Translations under genes and position numbers: made by a program
Shown here: positions 6,447 through 13,884 of the stretch, one piece after another
Position numbering within the stretch: the stretch's first letter is position 1
How the letters are laid out: each line of letters opens with the position of its first letter
NCBI GenBank assembly: GCA_965369705.1
Contig: CBDURF010000089.1
Span: 1 to 13,884 of the forward strand
Length of the DNA: 13,884 nt
From: JAGLCY01 sp965369705
Lineage (GTDB): Bacteria > Krumholzibacteriota > Krumholzibacteriia > LZORAL124-64-63
Direction: 5' to 3'
The notes under the pieces: generated by a model
Told to the model about the DNA's origin: nothing
Databases searched by the model: none
Seen by the model: only the letters and a program-made list of their open reading frames with translations

Positions 6447-8366
6447 CTATTCATCCTCGAGGGCGGGCCCGGCCACGCGTATATCGCCTTTGCGCACCGT
6501 CACGCCCGTCTGATCCAGATATTCCAGCATGGGGATGCCCAGCTTGCGGGTCAGTCCGCTCAGTTCCCGGAAGGTGGCGAAGGCCATCTCGGTTTCGCTA
6601 GCGAAATGAGCGCGCAGCTTGCCCCGCAGATCCCGCCAGGCATCGGCCGCTACAAGGTATTCATTGTTGATCGCCACGGCATGCCCGTGGTCGACCAGAT
6701 GGCGCGCCACCTCGGCCTGCTTGAACTCACCCAGGGCCGGATCCGTTGCAACGCTCTTGAACACCGGGGAATCCTCGGCCCAGTTGTCCAGGCCCGGCCA
6801 GCCCAGCCCGAAAGCCTTCAACTCTCCCGCCGCGGCAGAGACGGCCTTGTCCATGGCCGCGGTCAAGGCAGGACCCTGGTCGGTCAAACCGATCCGGTCG
6901 CCCACCACTACCCACGACGCCTGCTCGGCGACCGATTGGGTGATGGCGTTCCACTCGTTGGCGCCGCCCTTGAATTTGACCTTGCGGCGGGCCTCTTCCT
7001 TCGGAATGCCCAAGCGCAGCGGAAACCTTTTCGCATAGGCCGCCACCAGTTCCGCGATCTTCGCGGACAACTCCTCGATCAGACCCCGGTGATAAAGCCG
7101 TTTGCCGACCTGGACGGCCTCGGGATCATCCTGCTGCCCCATGGCTTCACCGGGCGGCAGCCCGGCGAATCCAGCTTCCCTGAGCTTCTGGCGGAACAGC
7201 TCGGTCGGGTCGCCGTTCTCCAACACCCCGAGGGTTTCCAGGGCCGTGTCCTCGAACCGCTTGTGCCGCCGCGGCTGAGGATCCAGCACTATGCCGCCGG
7301 CAATGCTCGTCACCGGCGAGTAGAAACGCAGGACAAGCCGGTCTTCCCGGGCGGCCACCAGTTCATTCTCGAGATGGAGTTGGGCCAGCCCCGTGCGCGG
7401 TCCCCCCTCGCCACCGAGTTCCTGTTGATCGAGCAGGACGATGCGTCCCAGAACCTCGCGGCCGGCGTGATTGATGTGCAGCCGCTGGCGATTCTTGATC
7501 ACCCCTTTGTAATGGTGCATGACGTTGACCCGGATGTCGACACGCCGGGTCACGTGGACGCCGTCCACGGTGGTGACCTGGAAGCCGCGCTGCAACTCAT
7601 CCTTCTTGACTCCGTGCAGGGCCAGGGCCAGCCGCTGTCCCGAGACCCCACGAGGGGCCTTCCGGTCGTGGACCTGGATCTCCCGCACCCTGACCTGCTG
7701 CCCCGTGGGCTGGATCATCAGCCGGTCACCCACCGCCGCCGAACCGGACCAGCAGGTACCCGTCACGATCACGCCGGCCCCGGGCAGGGTGAAGATCCGG
7801 TCCACCGGGAGTCGGAAAGCGCCCTCCTCGGCTCGCCTCGGCAGGTTGAGCGCCTCGCTTTTCAGCGCAGCCTTCAATTCCTCCAGACCGGTTCCCTTGT
7901 GGGCCGACACCGGGATAATGGGTTTGCCGTCCAGAAAGGTGCCCTCGACCAGTTCCATCGCCTCCTCGCTGGCGACGGCGATGAAGTCCTCGTCCACCAT
8001 GTCGGTCTTGGTGATCACCACGACGCCGCTGCTCACGCCCAACGAGTCGAGGATCTCCAGGTGTTCGATGGTCTGGGGCATGACACTCTCGTCGGCCGCG
8101 ATCACGAGGAAGGCCAGGTCCACCCCGCCCGCGCCGGAAACCATCTGCTTGACGAACTTCTCGTGCCCGGGCATGTCCACCACGCCCAACAGCACACCAT
8201 CGCCCAGGTCGAACTCGGCAAAGCCCAGCTCGATGCTGATGCCCCGCTCCCGTTCCTCCTTCAGGCGGTCGGTGTTCGTGCCGGTCAGCGCGGTGATCAG
8301 CGCGGTCTTGCCGTGGTCCACGTGGCCGGCGGCGCCGAGGATGTAGTGGCGTTCCTGTGTCGTCAT
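6447..8366 (-). CDS. selB: Selenocysteine-specific elongation factor SelB
   Basis: SelB is the GTPase that carries Sec-tRNA to the ribosome and decodes UGA next to a SECIS hairpin. From ATG 8366 the protein has 639 residues (E. coli about 614). The N-terminus holds G1 GHVDHGKT (14-21), the switch region TDRLKEERERGISIELGFA, G3 DMPGHEKF and a variant G4 TKTD. Beta-barrel domains II and III follow, then C-terminal winged helices ending in FRELSGLTRKLGIPMLEYLDQ, the typical SECIS-binding WH4 sequence. An upstream in-frame start at 8582 would add 72 residues with no family similarity before the G domain. ATG 8366, preceded by AGGA, is therefore chosen. Its presence predicts selenoproteins and selA, selC and selD elsewhere, none of which are in this window. 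It heads the transcript that includes ispG. Confidence 0.95.
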   Translation of the reverse strand: MTTQERHYILGAAGHVDHGKTALITALTGTNTDRLKEERERGISIELGFAEFDLGDGVLLGVVDMPGHEKFVKQMVSGAGGVDLAFLVIAADESVMPQTIEHLEILDSLGVSSGVVVITKTDMVDEDFIAVASEEAMELVEGTFLDGKPIIPVSAHKGTGLEELKAALKSEALNLPRRAEEGAFRLPVDRIFTLPGAGVIVTGTCWSGSAAVGDRLMIQPTGQQVRVREIQVHDRKAPRGVSGQRLALALHGVKKDELQRGFQVTTVDGVHVTRRVDIRVNVMHHYKGVIKNRQRLHINHAGREVLGRIVLLDQQELGGEGGPRTGLAQLHLENELVAAREDRLVLRFYSPVTSIAGGIVLDPQPRRHKRFEDTALETLGVLENGDPTELFRQKLREAGFAGLPPGEAMGQQDDPEAVQVGKRLYHRGLIEELSAKIAELVAAYAKRFPLRLGIPKEEARRKVKFKGGANEWNAITQSVAEQASWVVVGDRIGLTDQGPALTAAMDKAVSAAAGELKAFGLGWPGLDNWAEDSPVFKSVATDPALGEFKQAEVARHLVDHGHAVAINNEYLVAADAWRDLRGKLRAHFASETEMAFATFRELSGLTRKLGIPMLEYLDQTGVTVRKGDIRVAGPALEDE

Positions 8367-8411
8367 GGGGTCCTGTCGTCCGGGTCGGGGTTCACTGGCG
8401 ATCGGTCCTGA

Positions 8412-8420
8412 AAGATAGCA
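8412..8420 (-). promoter_or_regulatory. Candidate extended -10 promoter for selB-ispG
   Basis: On the minus strand TGCTATCTT is an extended -10 element (TGn plus TATCTT) about 45 bp upstream of the selB ATG, giving a leader of roughly 40 nt. No convincing -35 hexamer lies 16-18 bp further upstream in the GC-rich sequence, which is tolerated by promoters with a TG extension. Confidence 0.35.
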
Positions 8421-8466
8421 CAGCGCGGCGGGGGCGGAAAGACGGCCGGCGGCGGGGATCGGTTTG

Positions 8467-8483
8467 TTGACACGAAAATTGCA
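8467..8483 (+). promoter_or_regulatory. Sigma54-like -24/-12 near match upstream of recQ
   Basis: TTGACACGAAAATTGCA resembles the sigma54 consensus TTGGCACG-N4-TTGCW, with the right spacing between the two boxes. The one departure, GA in place of the GG at -24, hits a nearly invariant position. TTGACA on its own has no -10 at 16-18 bp downstream. It lies about 145 bp before recQ in the 261-bp selB-recQ gap. Function is doubtful; no activator site was identified. Confidence 0.2.
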
Positions 8484-8627
8484 TAATGTCCCCGGCGTCA
8501 CAACCGGACTCCCGAACCGCATGCACGAAAAACTTGCGAATGAGACGACCTTCACCGAATCTGCGAATCTGGAGTATCTCAACGCCCGCTAGCCCGGATT
8601 GGACCCGAACCGACCCCGGAGCCGTTC

Positions 8628-10499
<1,872 letters not shown>

Positions 10500-10600
10500 C
10501 CACCGCGCCCAGTCGCCTGCCGACCCCTGGGAGACACCGTGCTCGGCTCCACCGTTCAGACCAGACCGGAGGTCGATTTGGTACGTTAACCCGGATTATT

Positions 10601-10617
10601 GAATCGCTTCGCGATTC
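10601..10617. repeat. Compact GC hairpin downstream of recQ
   Basis: GAATCGC (10601-10607) and GCGATTC (10611-10617) are perfect inverted copies around TTC. It lies about 100 bp after the recQ stop and before the end of the convergent PepSY gene. There is no T run on either side, so it is not a standard intrinsic terminator. The compact stem with a three-base loop, followed by a second palindrome 15 bp on, resembles a REP-type element. Confidence 0.5.
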
Positions 10618-10631
10618 CGCCAAGGCGATGA

Positions 10632-10662
10632 CTGCTCGCTGCGCTGGGAACGTTGCGAGCAG
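10632..10662. repeat. Second inverted repeat between recQ and the PepSY gene
   Basis: CTGCTCGC (10632-10639) and GCGAGCAG (10655-10662) are perfect 8-bp inverted copies with a 15-nt loop. With the hairpin at 10601-10617 it forms a pair of palindromes in the 200-bp gap between two convergent genes. They may act as a bidirectional 3'-end structure or be a chromosomal repeat unit. Confidence 0.45.
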
Positions 10663-10699
10663 AACGATCAAGGGCCACCTCGACCCGGCAAAGACGGAC

Positions 10700-11248
10700 T
10701 CAGGTCAGGAAAACCGCCAACAACGGCGCTAAAACTCCGCTGCCGACCAGCCACTTTCCCCGCCCTGTGAATCCGTTCCGTCCCGACAGAATCAACAAAC
10801 CAGTCACTGCCATCAGGATCAGAGAGCCGGCGAAAAAGTCCGCGAAAAGGCGCCACCATCCTTTCGGATGAAGGTGCAGGAAGTTGAAGTGGTACAGCAG
10901 GGGACGTCGCCTGACGGTTTCGTATTCGCCCAGGCCGGTGCCCAGATCGGCCATGATGGATCCATCGTCGAAATAGATCTTGATGCGTTGATCGGAGGGG
11001 AAATCGAAGCTTCGCAGCCGACCCTTGTTCGTCAGCCTGGCCACGGCCTCCTGCACATCCACGGTGGTGATGTCCTCTTTTTTCCCGGGAAGATCCAGAC
11101 TGACCTGATGGCATTCCACAACGAAATCCGGGTTCCACTGATCCACATGGTTGACGGCCAGACCGGAGACCCCGTAGAGGATGACCACCCCGGTGAAGAA
11201 GTAGCCCAGATCCCGGTGCAAAACTCTGCTGACTCTCTGCAATTTCAA
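10700..11248 (-). CDS. PepSY-associated three-helix inner-membrane protein
   Basis: The 182-residue product resembles the small PepSY-TM family. A helix at about 16-35 contains VILYGVSGLAVNH. A periplasmic-type domain of about 95 residues follows (DITTVDVQEAVARL...FDFPSDQRIKIYFDDGS is a PepSY-like fold). Two more helices lie at about 134-155 and 165-181. Histidines H11, H34, H120, H125 and H127 lie near the membrane borders, as in PepSY-TM proteins thought to bind heme or pass electrons to ferric iron. The start codon appears to be TTG at 11248, overlapping the stop of the upstream chelatase-like gene (TTGA), with GGCGGGG a few bases upstream. Translation is therefore coupled and the two products probably work together. 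Exact function is unknown. Confidence 0.75.
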   Translation of the reverse strand: MKLQRVSRVLHRDLGYFFTGVVILYGVSGLAVNHVDQWNPDFVVECHQVSLDLPGKKEDITTVDVQEAVARLTNKGRLRSFDFPSDQRIKIYFDDGSIMADLGTGLGEYETVRRRPLLYHFNFLHLHPKGWWRLFADFFAGSLILMAVTGLLILSGRNGFTGRGKWLVGSGVLAPLLAVFLT

Positions 11249-12228
11249 GTTTCCCCGCCTGTCTTACCCGCGGAAGGGCTCGAAATATCCCGGCCGACCT
11301 CTGTCACGATATCCACAATCCAGTTGTTGAGGTTTTCATCCGGAAGCACGGAATCGCCCCGGTAAACAACCCGGTCACCAAAGCCGGAATCCTGCACGGC
11401 CCCGCCGATGATCTCCCCCTGAAAGAAATCATCCTCCGCAACCAACAAGGGTATGACCAATACCCGATCCCGGGTGGTCAGGATTTCGCTGATGGCGTCG
11501 ATGGTGGGCTGTCGGCTGTAATGCACCAAGTGTCCACACCAGGCGTGCGTGCAGGCGGTGACGGCCGTCTGACTGGAAATATTTTCCGACAGCTCCGTCA
11601 GCAGGGACTCCCACTCGGTGTTGTAGGCCTGACTTCCGTAAGCCACCAGCACAATGCCTTCATTCTCCGGATCGGAGCTGAGAGCCCTGACCCTGCGCGT
11701 CACGTTGTCCCGCAACAAGGCGGGATAGTCCAGCAGGGGAGTCATCGTGACCTGGGCCCTGGGTTTGTAACGGGCGATACCCTCGCTGCGCAGGGAAGCC
11801 ACCGACAAGGCGTCTTCCTTTTGTCCGATGATGGTTGGAATGTCGTCGAAGGAATGTGAGCTGACCCGCAACAATAGTGGCACGATGATGATATCCGTGA
11901 CGCCTTCATCGTCGAAAACCTTCAACTGGGTTGCGATTGAAGGCTCGCTGAATTCCATGAAAGCCGTCTTCAGCCCCGTCACATCGGGAAGATCCATGAT
12001 CTCCCGGCGTACCGCCTCCTCCACATCAACCAACATTTCTCGCCACCTGACCGAGCGGGAGCCGTGGCTGACAAGAAGGACCCCGATTCGGGGATGGCTG
12101 AAAGAACCGGAAACAGCCTCCGTGTTCTCGGCTTTATTTTCGGCACAACTTGGGAAAAAGCCCATCATTAAAACGAGGAGAATAGCGTAACTTGGGAGTT
12201 TCTTGTGGCTTGAGTGGATTCGTCGCAT
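11245..12228 (-). CDS. Exported lipoprotein with tandem CbiX/SirB chelatase fold
   Basis: CbiX/SirB enzymes insert Co2+ or Fe2+ into sirohydrochlorin and normally act in the cytoplasm. This 327-residue protein starts with a signal sequence (KKLPSYAILLVLMMGFFPSC) whose lipobox-like end makes C28 the likely lipidated residue. The N-terminal chelatase repeat (about 46-165) has VSHGSR with H55, the FMEFSEPSI motif and VPLLL...H125SFDDIP. H55 and H125, about 70 residues apart, match the two active-site histidines of the short CbiX/SirB proteins. The second repeat (about 190-310) keeps the fold but reads AYGS instead of HGS, and has FFQGEIIGG where the second His would be. It looks non-catalytic. 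It overlaps the PepSY gene by 4 bp. Metal delivery, tetrapyrrole binding or heme handling in the envelope are possibilities; the substrate is not shown by the sequence. Confidence 0.8.
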   Translation of the reverse strand: MRRIHSSHKKLPSYAILLVLMMGFFPSCAENKAENTEAVSGSFSHPRIGVLLVSHGSRSVRWREMLVDVEEAVRREIMDLPDVTGLKTAFMEFSEPSIATQLKVFDDEGVTDIIIVPLLLRVSSHSFDDIPTIIGQKEDALSVASLRSEGIARYKPRAQVTMTPLLDYPALLRDNVTRRVRALSSDPENEGIVLVAYGSQAYNTEWESLLTELSENISSQTAVTACTHAWCGHLVHYSRQPTIDAISEILTTRDRVLVIPLLVAEDDFFQGEIIGGAVQDSGFGDRVVYRGDSVLPDENLNNWIVDIVTEVGRDISSPSAGKTGGET

Positions 12229-12311
12229 TGAGTTTCCTATTGCCTCTAGGGCGGAATAGTGTCAACGAAACTGTTCCGGGTTTCTCCTGAGAACTCTTGT
12301 AAGTTAATGCT

Positions 12312-12328
12312 GACAAAGTTTTTTTGTC
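12312..12328. repeat. Small AT-rich inverted repeat in the leader of the chelatase gene
   Basis: GACAAA (12312-12317) and TTTGTC (12323-12328) form a 6-bp stem with a 5-nt loop just downstream of the putative promoter at 12335-12362 (minus strand). It sits where an operator or 5'-leader hairpin would. No known regulator consensus is matched. Confidence 0.3.
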
Positions 12329-12334
12329 GGGACT

Positions 12335-12362
12335 ATATTACCGGACCAGGATGAGAATGCAA
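12335..12362 (-). promoter_or_regulatory. Candidate promoter of the chelatase-PepSY operon
   Basis: On the minus strand TTGCAT (plus 12357-12362) is followed 16 bp on by TAATAT (plus 12335-12340). An overlapping TATAGT (plus 12332-12337) gives a better -10 but a 19-bp spacer. The region is distinctly AT-richer than its surroundings. The leader to the ATG at 12228 would be about 100 nt. TGAGAAT at 12352-12358 resembles half of a Fur box, but the other half is missing. Confidence 0.3.
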
Positions 12363-12700
12363 GTCTTTTTCAAATCATTTCGGTTCCCGCAGCTTGTCGA
12401 AAAGATGGGCTGCTGATGCCGTGTAAGCGCAATTCCTGGAAGAAGCAACAGAATCCAGGCAACACGGACCGGGTGGTATTCATAGGGAAGACACCCTGTG
12501 TAGCCGCTTTCCGGCCGTGAAGGCCTTGGTATGGGCACGGGCAGCCGCGACAAGGAACACTGGCAGGAAGAGAATCAGAAAACGTTGCGGGGAAAGAGCA
12601 TTGAGGAAATTCGGAGGAGAGCGGTAGCGGAGTCAAGACTGGACGGTCATCAACATCCCGGCGCCAGCCTGCGCACGGAGTTGTGAGCAGTACCCAAACG
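12363..12700. other. Gene-free stretch between the chelatase operon and the EF-hand gene
   Basis: This is the middle of the 554-bp gap 12229-12782, the largest in the window. Short minus-strand open frames cross it, but none has a start with a ribosome-binding site or recognisable similarity. One minus frame near 12480-12580 contains a signal-peptide-like run (RFLILFLPVFLVAAARA) but lacks a start codon and stops soon after, so it may be a decayed exported gene. I looked for a cobalamin riboswitch, given the chelatase, and saw none of its conserved boxes. Promoter candidates lie at both ends. Confidence 0.4.
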
Positions 12701-12730
12701 TTGAAAATCGCCGCCCGGCCGTACTAGAAT
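12701..12730 (+). promoter_or_regulatory. Sigma70-type promoter for the EF-hand gene
   Basis: TTGAAA (12701-12706) and TAGAAT (12725-12730) are good -35 and -10 matches separated by 18 bp. A start near 12737 gives a leader of about 46 nt ahead of the AAGGAAGAG ribosome-binding site and the ATG at 12783. Confidence 0.55.
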
Positions 12731-12782
12731 AGGTGCTGGAACATGGCACAGGCCGACGAGCGGCCATCAAGGAAGAGAAAAC

Positions 12783-13373
12783 ATGCGCAAATCCATTCAT
12801 GTCGTCCTGTATCTCGTCGCTTGCACCCTCCTGATCTTCTACGGCCAGAGGATTCTTTCGACATTCCGCGGTTCCGGCGAGGAAGATGCGAGTACCCGAC
12901 CCGAAGACGCCCGCATGGCGGAAGACGCCTACTACTCCCTCCGTGAGGTGGCGGGCGTGCAACTCGGCCAGGTCTCGATCACCTACCACGTCGATGAGGC
13001 GAGCGGCCGTTACCTTGCCCGCTACCGCAACAAGGCCTGCCCCAATCTGCAGGCCGATCCGGAATTATTGAGAAAACAATTGGAGGCCCTGCAAGAGGAA
13101 TTGCACGTGCACATCCTCCTGCTTGGACCCGGCGCCGATGCGGATCGTTCGGGGTTCGTTACGGGGAAGGAGGGGGCCCGATTCCGGGATCTGTTCGCGT
13201 TCGGTCACCTGGCTGCCCATTGCTGCGAAAACGGCACCGCCGATCTGGACGAGTTGGCCCGGGCCGCGGGGCTGGGGGTCGAAGAAGTGACCCGGATTCT
13301 GCAGGACTATCGGGAACTGGTCACCGGCTGCCCGGCGGAGGTCAGGGAGTTCTTTCCTGCCGTCGGAGACTAG
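12783..13373 (+). CDS. Membrane-anchored protein with an EF-hand calcium loop
   Basis: The 196-residue protein is of unknown family. Residues about 5-20 (IHVVLYLVACTLLIFY) form one N-terminal membrane helix; no clear cleavage site follows, so it is probably anchored, with the rest outside the cytoplasm. Residues 119-130 read DADRSGFVTGKE, a textbook EF-hand loop with ligands at positions 1, 3, 5, 9 and 12 and the conserved Gly at 6. The predicted helices on both sides (LRKQLEALQEELHVHILLLG and EGARFRDLFAFGHLAAH) would complete the hand. Cysteines C86, C147, C148 and C183 could form disulfides or bind metal. A second helical region (153-190) follows. Promoter and ribosome-binding site are good. 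It converges with the next gene (6 bp between stops). A calcium-binding role is inferred; partners are unknown. Confidence 0.75.
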   Translation: MRKSIHVVLYLVACTLLIFYGQRILSTFRGSGEEDASTRPEDARMAEDAYYSLREVAGVQLGQVSITYHVDEASGRYLARYRNKACPNLQADPELLRKQLEALQEELHVHILLLGPGADADRSGFVTGKEGARFRDLFAFGHLAAHCCENGTADLDELARAAGLGVEEVTRILQDYRELVTGCPAEVREFFPAVGD

Positions 13374-13379
13374 GATGGC

Positions 13380-13884
13380 TTAGGATTCCTGGGTTGAGTT
13401 GTCCTGCACGGACTGATTCAGGAATTCTGCAAGCTGGGCAGAAACCTCATGGGCATCTTCGAGCGACCAATATTGACCAAAACGCAGCTCCAGCCTTCCA
13501 CCGCCGGTCTTTCTGCCTTCAACAGACACCGGGTACGTAAAAACCGGCATGCTCCTGTTCGGTCGCGAAGCCGGGCTTTCTCTTCTGCCGATACAAACCG
13601 GACCCAGTTCCTGAAGCAAGCCGTGGCTATGGAACCGAATAACAAAAAAAACATCTCCCCCGCATGACCAAGTGCCTCTCAGTCGATCGAGAATCATGGT
13701 GAAACGCTGAGTTGCCAAAGCAGCGCCAAACAGGGCCAACAAAACTCCGAATATGAAGGTCATGTCCGAGGTCTTGTTTAAGGAGATCCAAATAAGGGCA
13801 AGGCCTCCTAAAAGAAAAATGATTCCAGCGGCTCGGCCGCTGCCTTCTCCTTCAACCACCTTGATGGTGGTAGGGCTGGTTTGT
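13380..13884 (-). CDS. Partial membrane protein of unknown function (5' end outside window)
   Basis: The reading frame ends with TAG or similar stop at 13380 and stays open to the right edge, so the true start may lie outside. GTG at 13859 is the only start-like codon inside, giving 159 residues, but in-frame sense codons continue upstream of it with no visible ribosome-binding site. Two closely spaced hydrophobic segments (GIIFLLGGLALIWISL and MTFIFGVLLALFGAALA) form a helical hairpin. A soluble, beta-rich tail of about 100 residues follows, containing TYPVSVEGRKTGGGRLELRFGQYWSLEDAHEVSAQLAEFLNQ in shortened form. The layout is like DUF3592-type or other two-helix membrane proteins with a small C-terminal domain, but I do not recognise a family. 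The neighbouring EF-hand gene points towards it. Confidence 0.55.
   Translation of the reverse strand, partial: QTSPTTIKVVEGEGSGRAAGIIFLLGGLALIWISLNKTSDMTFIFGVLLALFGAALATQRFTMILDRLRGTWSCGGDVFFVIRFHSHGLLQELGPVCIGRRESPASRPNRSMPVFTYPVSVEGRKTGGGRLELRFGQYWSLEDAHEVSAQLAEFLNQSVQDNSTQES

Noticed and set aside
6288..8411. 707-codon open frame on the plus strand opposite selB and ispG
   Set aside because: It is antisense to two clearly identified genes, is His/Gly/Arg-rich low-similarity sequence typical of GC-rich antisense frames, and has no ribosome-binding site.
8367..8582. 72-residue N-terminal extension of SelB
   Set aside because: The G domain starts within a few residues of ATG 8366, which has an AGGA site; the extension has no family similarity and crosses the promoter region.
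12352..12380. Fur-box-like sequence before the chelatase operon
   Set aside because: Only one half-site (TGAGAAT) resembles the consensus; the opposing half does not match.
12229..12782. Cobalamin riboswitch upstream of the chelatase-like gene
   Set aside because: None of the conserved B12-box or core elements could be found on the minus strand.
12633..12989. 118-codon minus-strand frame overlapping the start of the EF-hand gene
   Set aside because: It covers the promoter, ribosome-binding site and start of a better-supported plus-strand gene and has no recognisable features.

Overview
The window is 13.9 kb of GC-rich (by eye about 60-65%), densely packed bacterial chromosome. It holds eleven protein genes: ten complete, and one cut by the right edge. 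A predicted outer-membrane beta-barrel protein, an exported lipoprotein and an IspG of the bacterial MEP pathway point to a Gram-negative (diderm) bacterium. SelB implies that it uses selenocysteine, and an HD-GYP protein with a complete active-site motif set implies cyclic-di-GMP signalling. No rRNA, tRNA or marker gene is present, so I do not assign a phylum; a GC-rich FCB-group or deltaproteobacterial-type lineage would fit. There is no sign of phage, transposase or CRISPR.

Layout, left to right. (1) 1-1940: a minus-strand yicC-gmk operon (RNA turnover and guanine nucleotide synthesis), followed by a structured 220-nt stretch and a strong intrinsic terminator. (2) 1862-3962: a plus-strand pair with a good sigma70-type promoter, a small exported beta-barrel protein followed 12 bp later by a divergent NFACT/RqcH-like protein. 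(3) 3966-8366: a minus-strand run selB-ispG-(long hairpin)-GAF/HD-GYP. selB and ispG abut exactly (TAG|ATG). A 52-bp inverted repeat, whose right arm contains the ispG stop codon, separates ispG from the HD-GYP gene, which may have its own sigma28-like promoter. (4) 8628-10499: recQ on the plus strand, divergent from selB, followed by two compact hairpins. (5) 10700-12228: a minus-strand two-gene operon encoding a lipoprotein with a tandem CbiX/SirB chelatase fold and a PepSY-type three-helix membrane protein. (6) 12783-13884: a membrane-anchored protein with a textbook EF-hand calcium loop, convergent with a membrane protein truncated by the window edge.

Most of the window is housekeeping. 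The parts that deserve a second look are the CbiX lipoprotein/PepSY pair, which looks like an envelope system handling metal or tetrapyrrole; the long palindrome fused to the ispG 3' end; the shortened NFACT protein, which lacks the helix-hairpin-helix region and an arginine known to matter in RqcH; and the EF-hand membrane protein. The genes do not form one pathway. The clear functional links are within operons: yicC-gmk, selB-ispG (translationally coupled) and cbiX-PepSY (overlapping).
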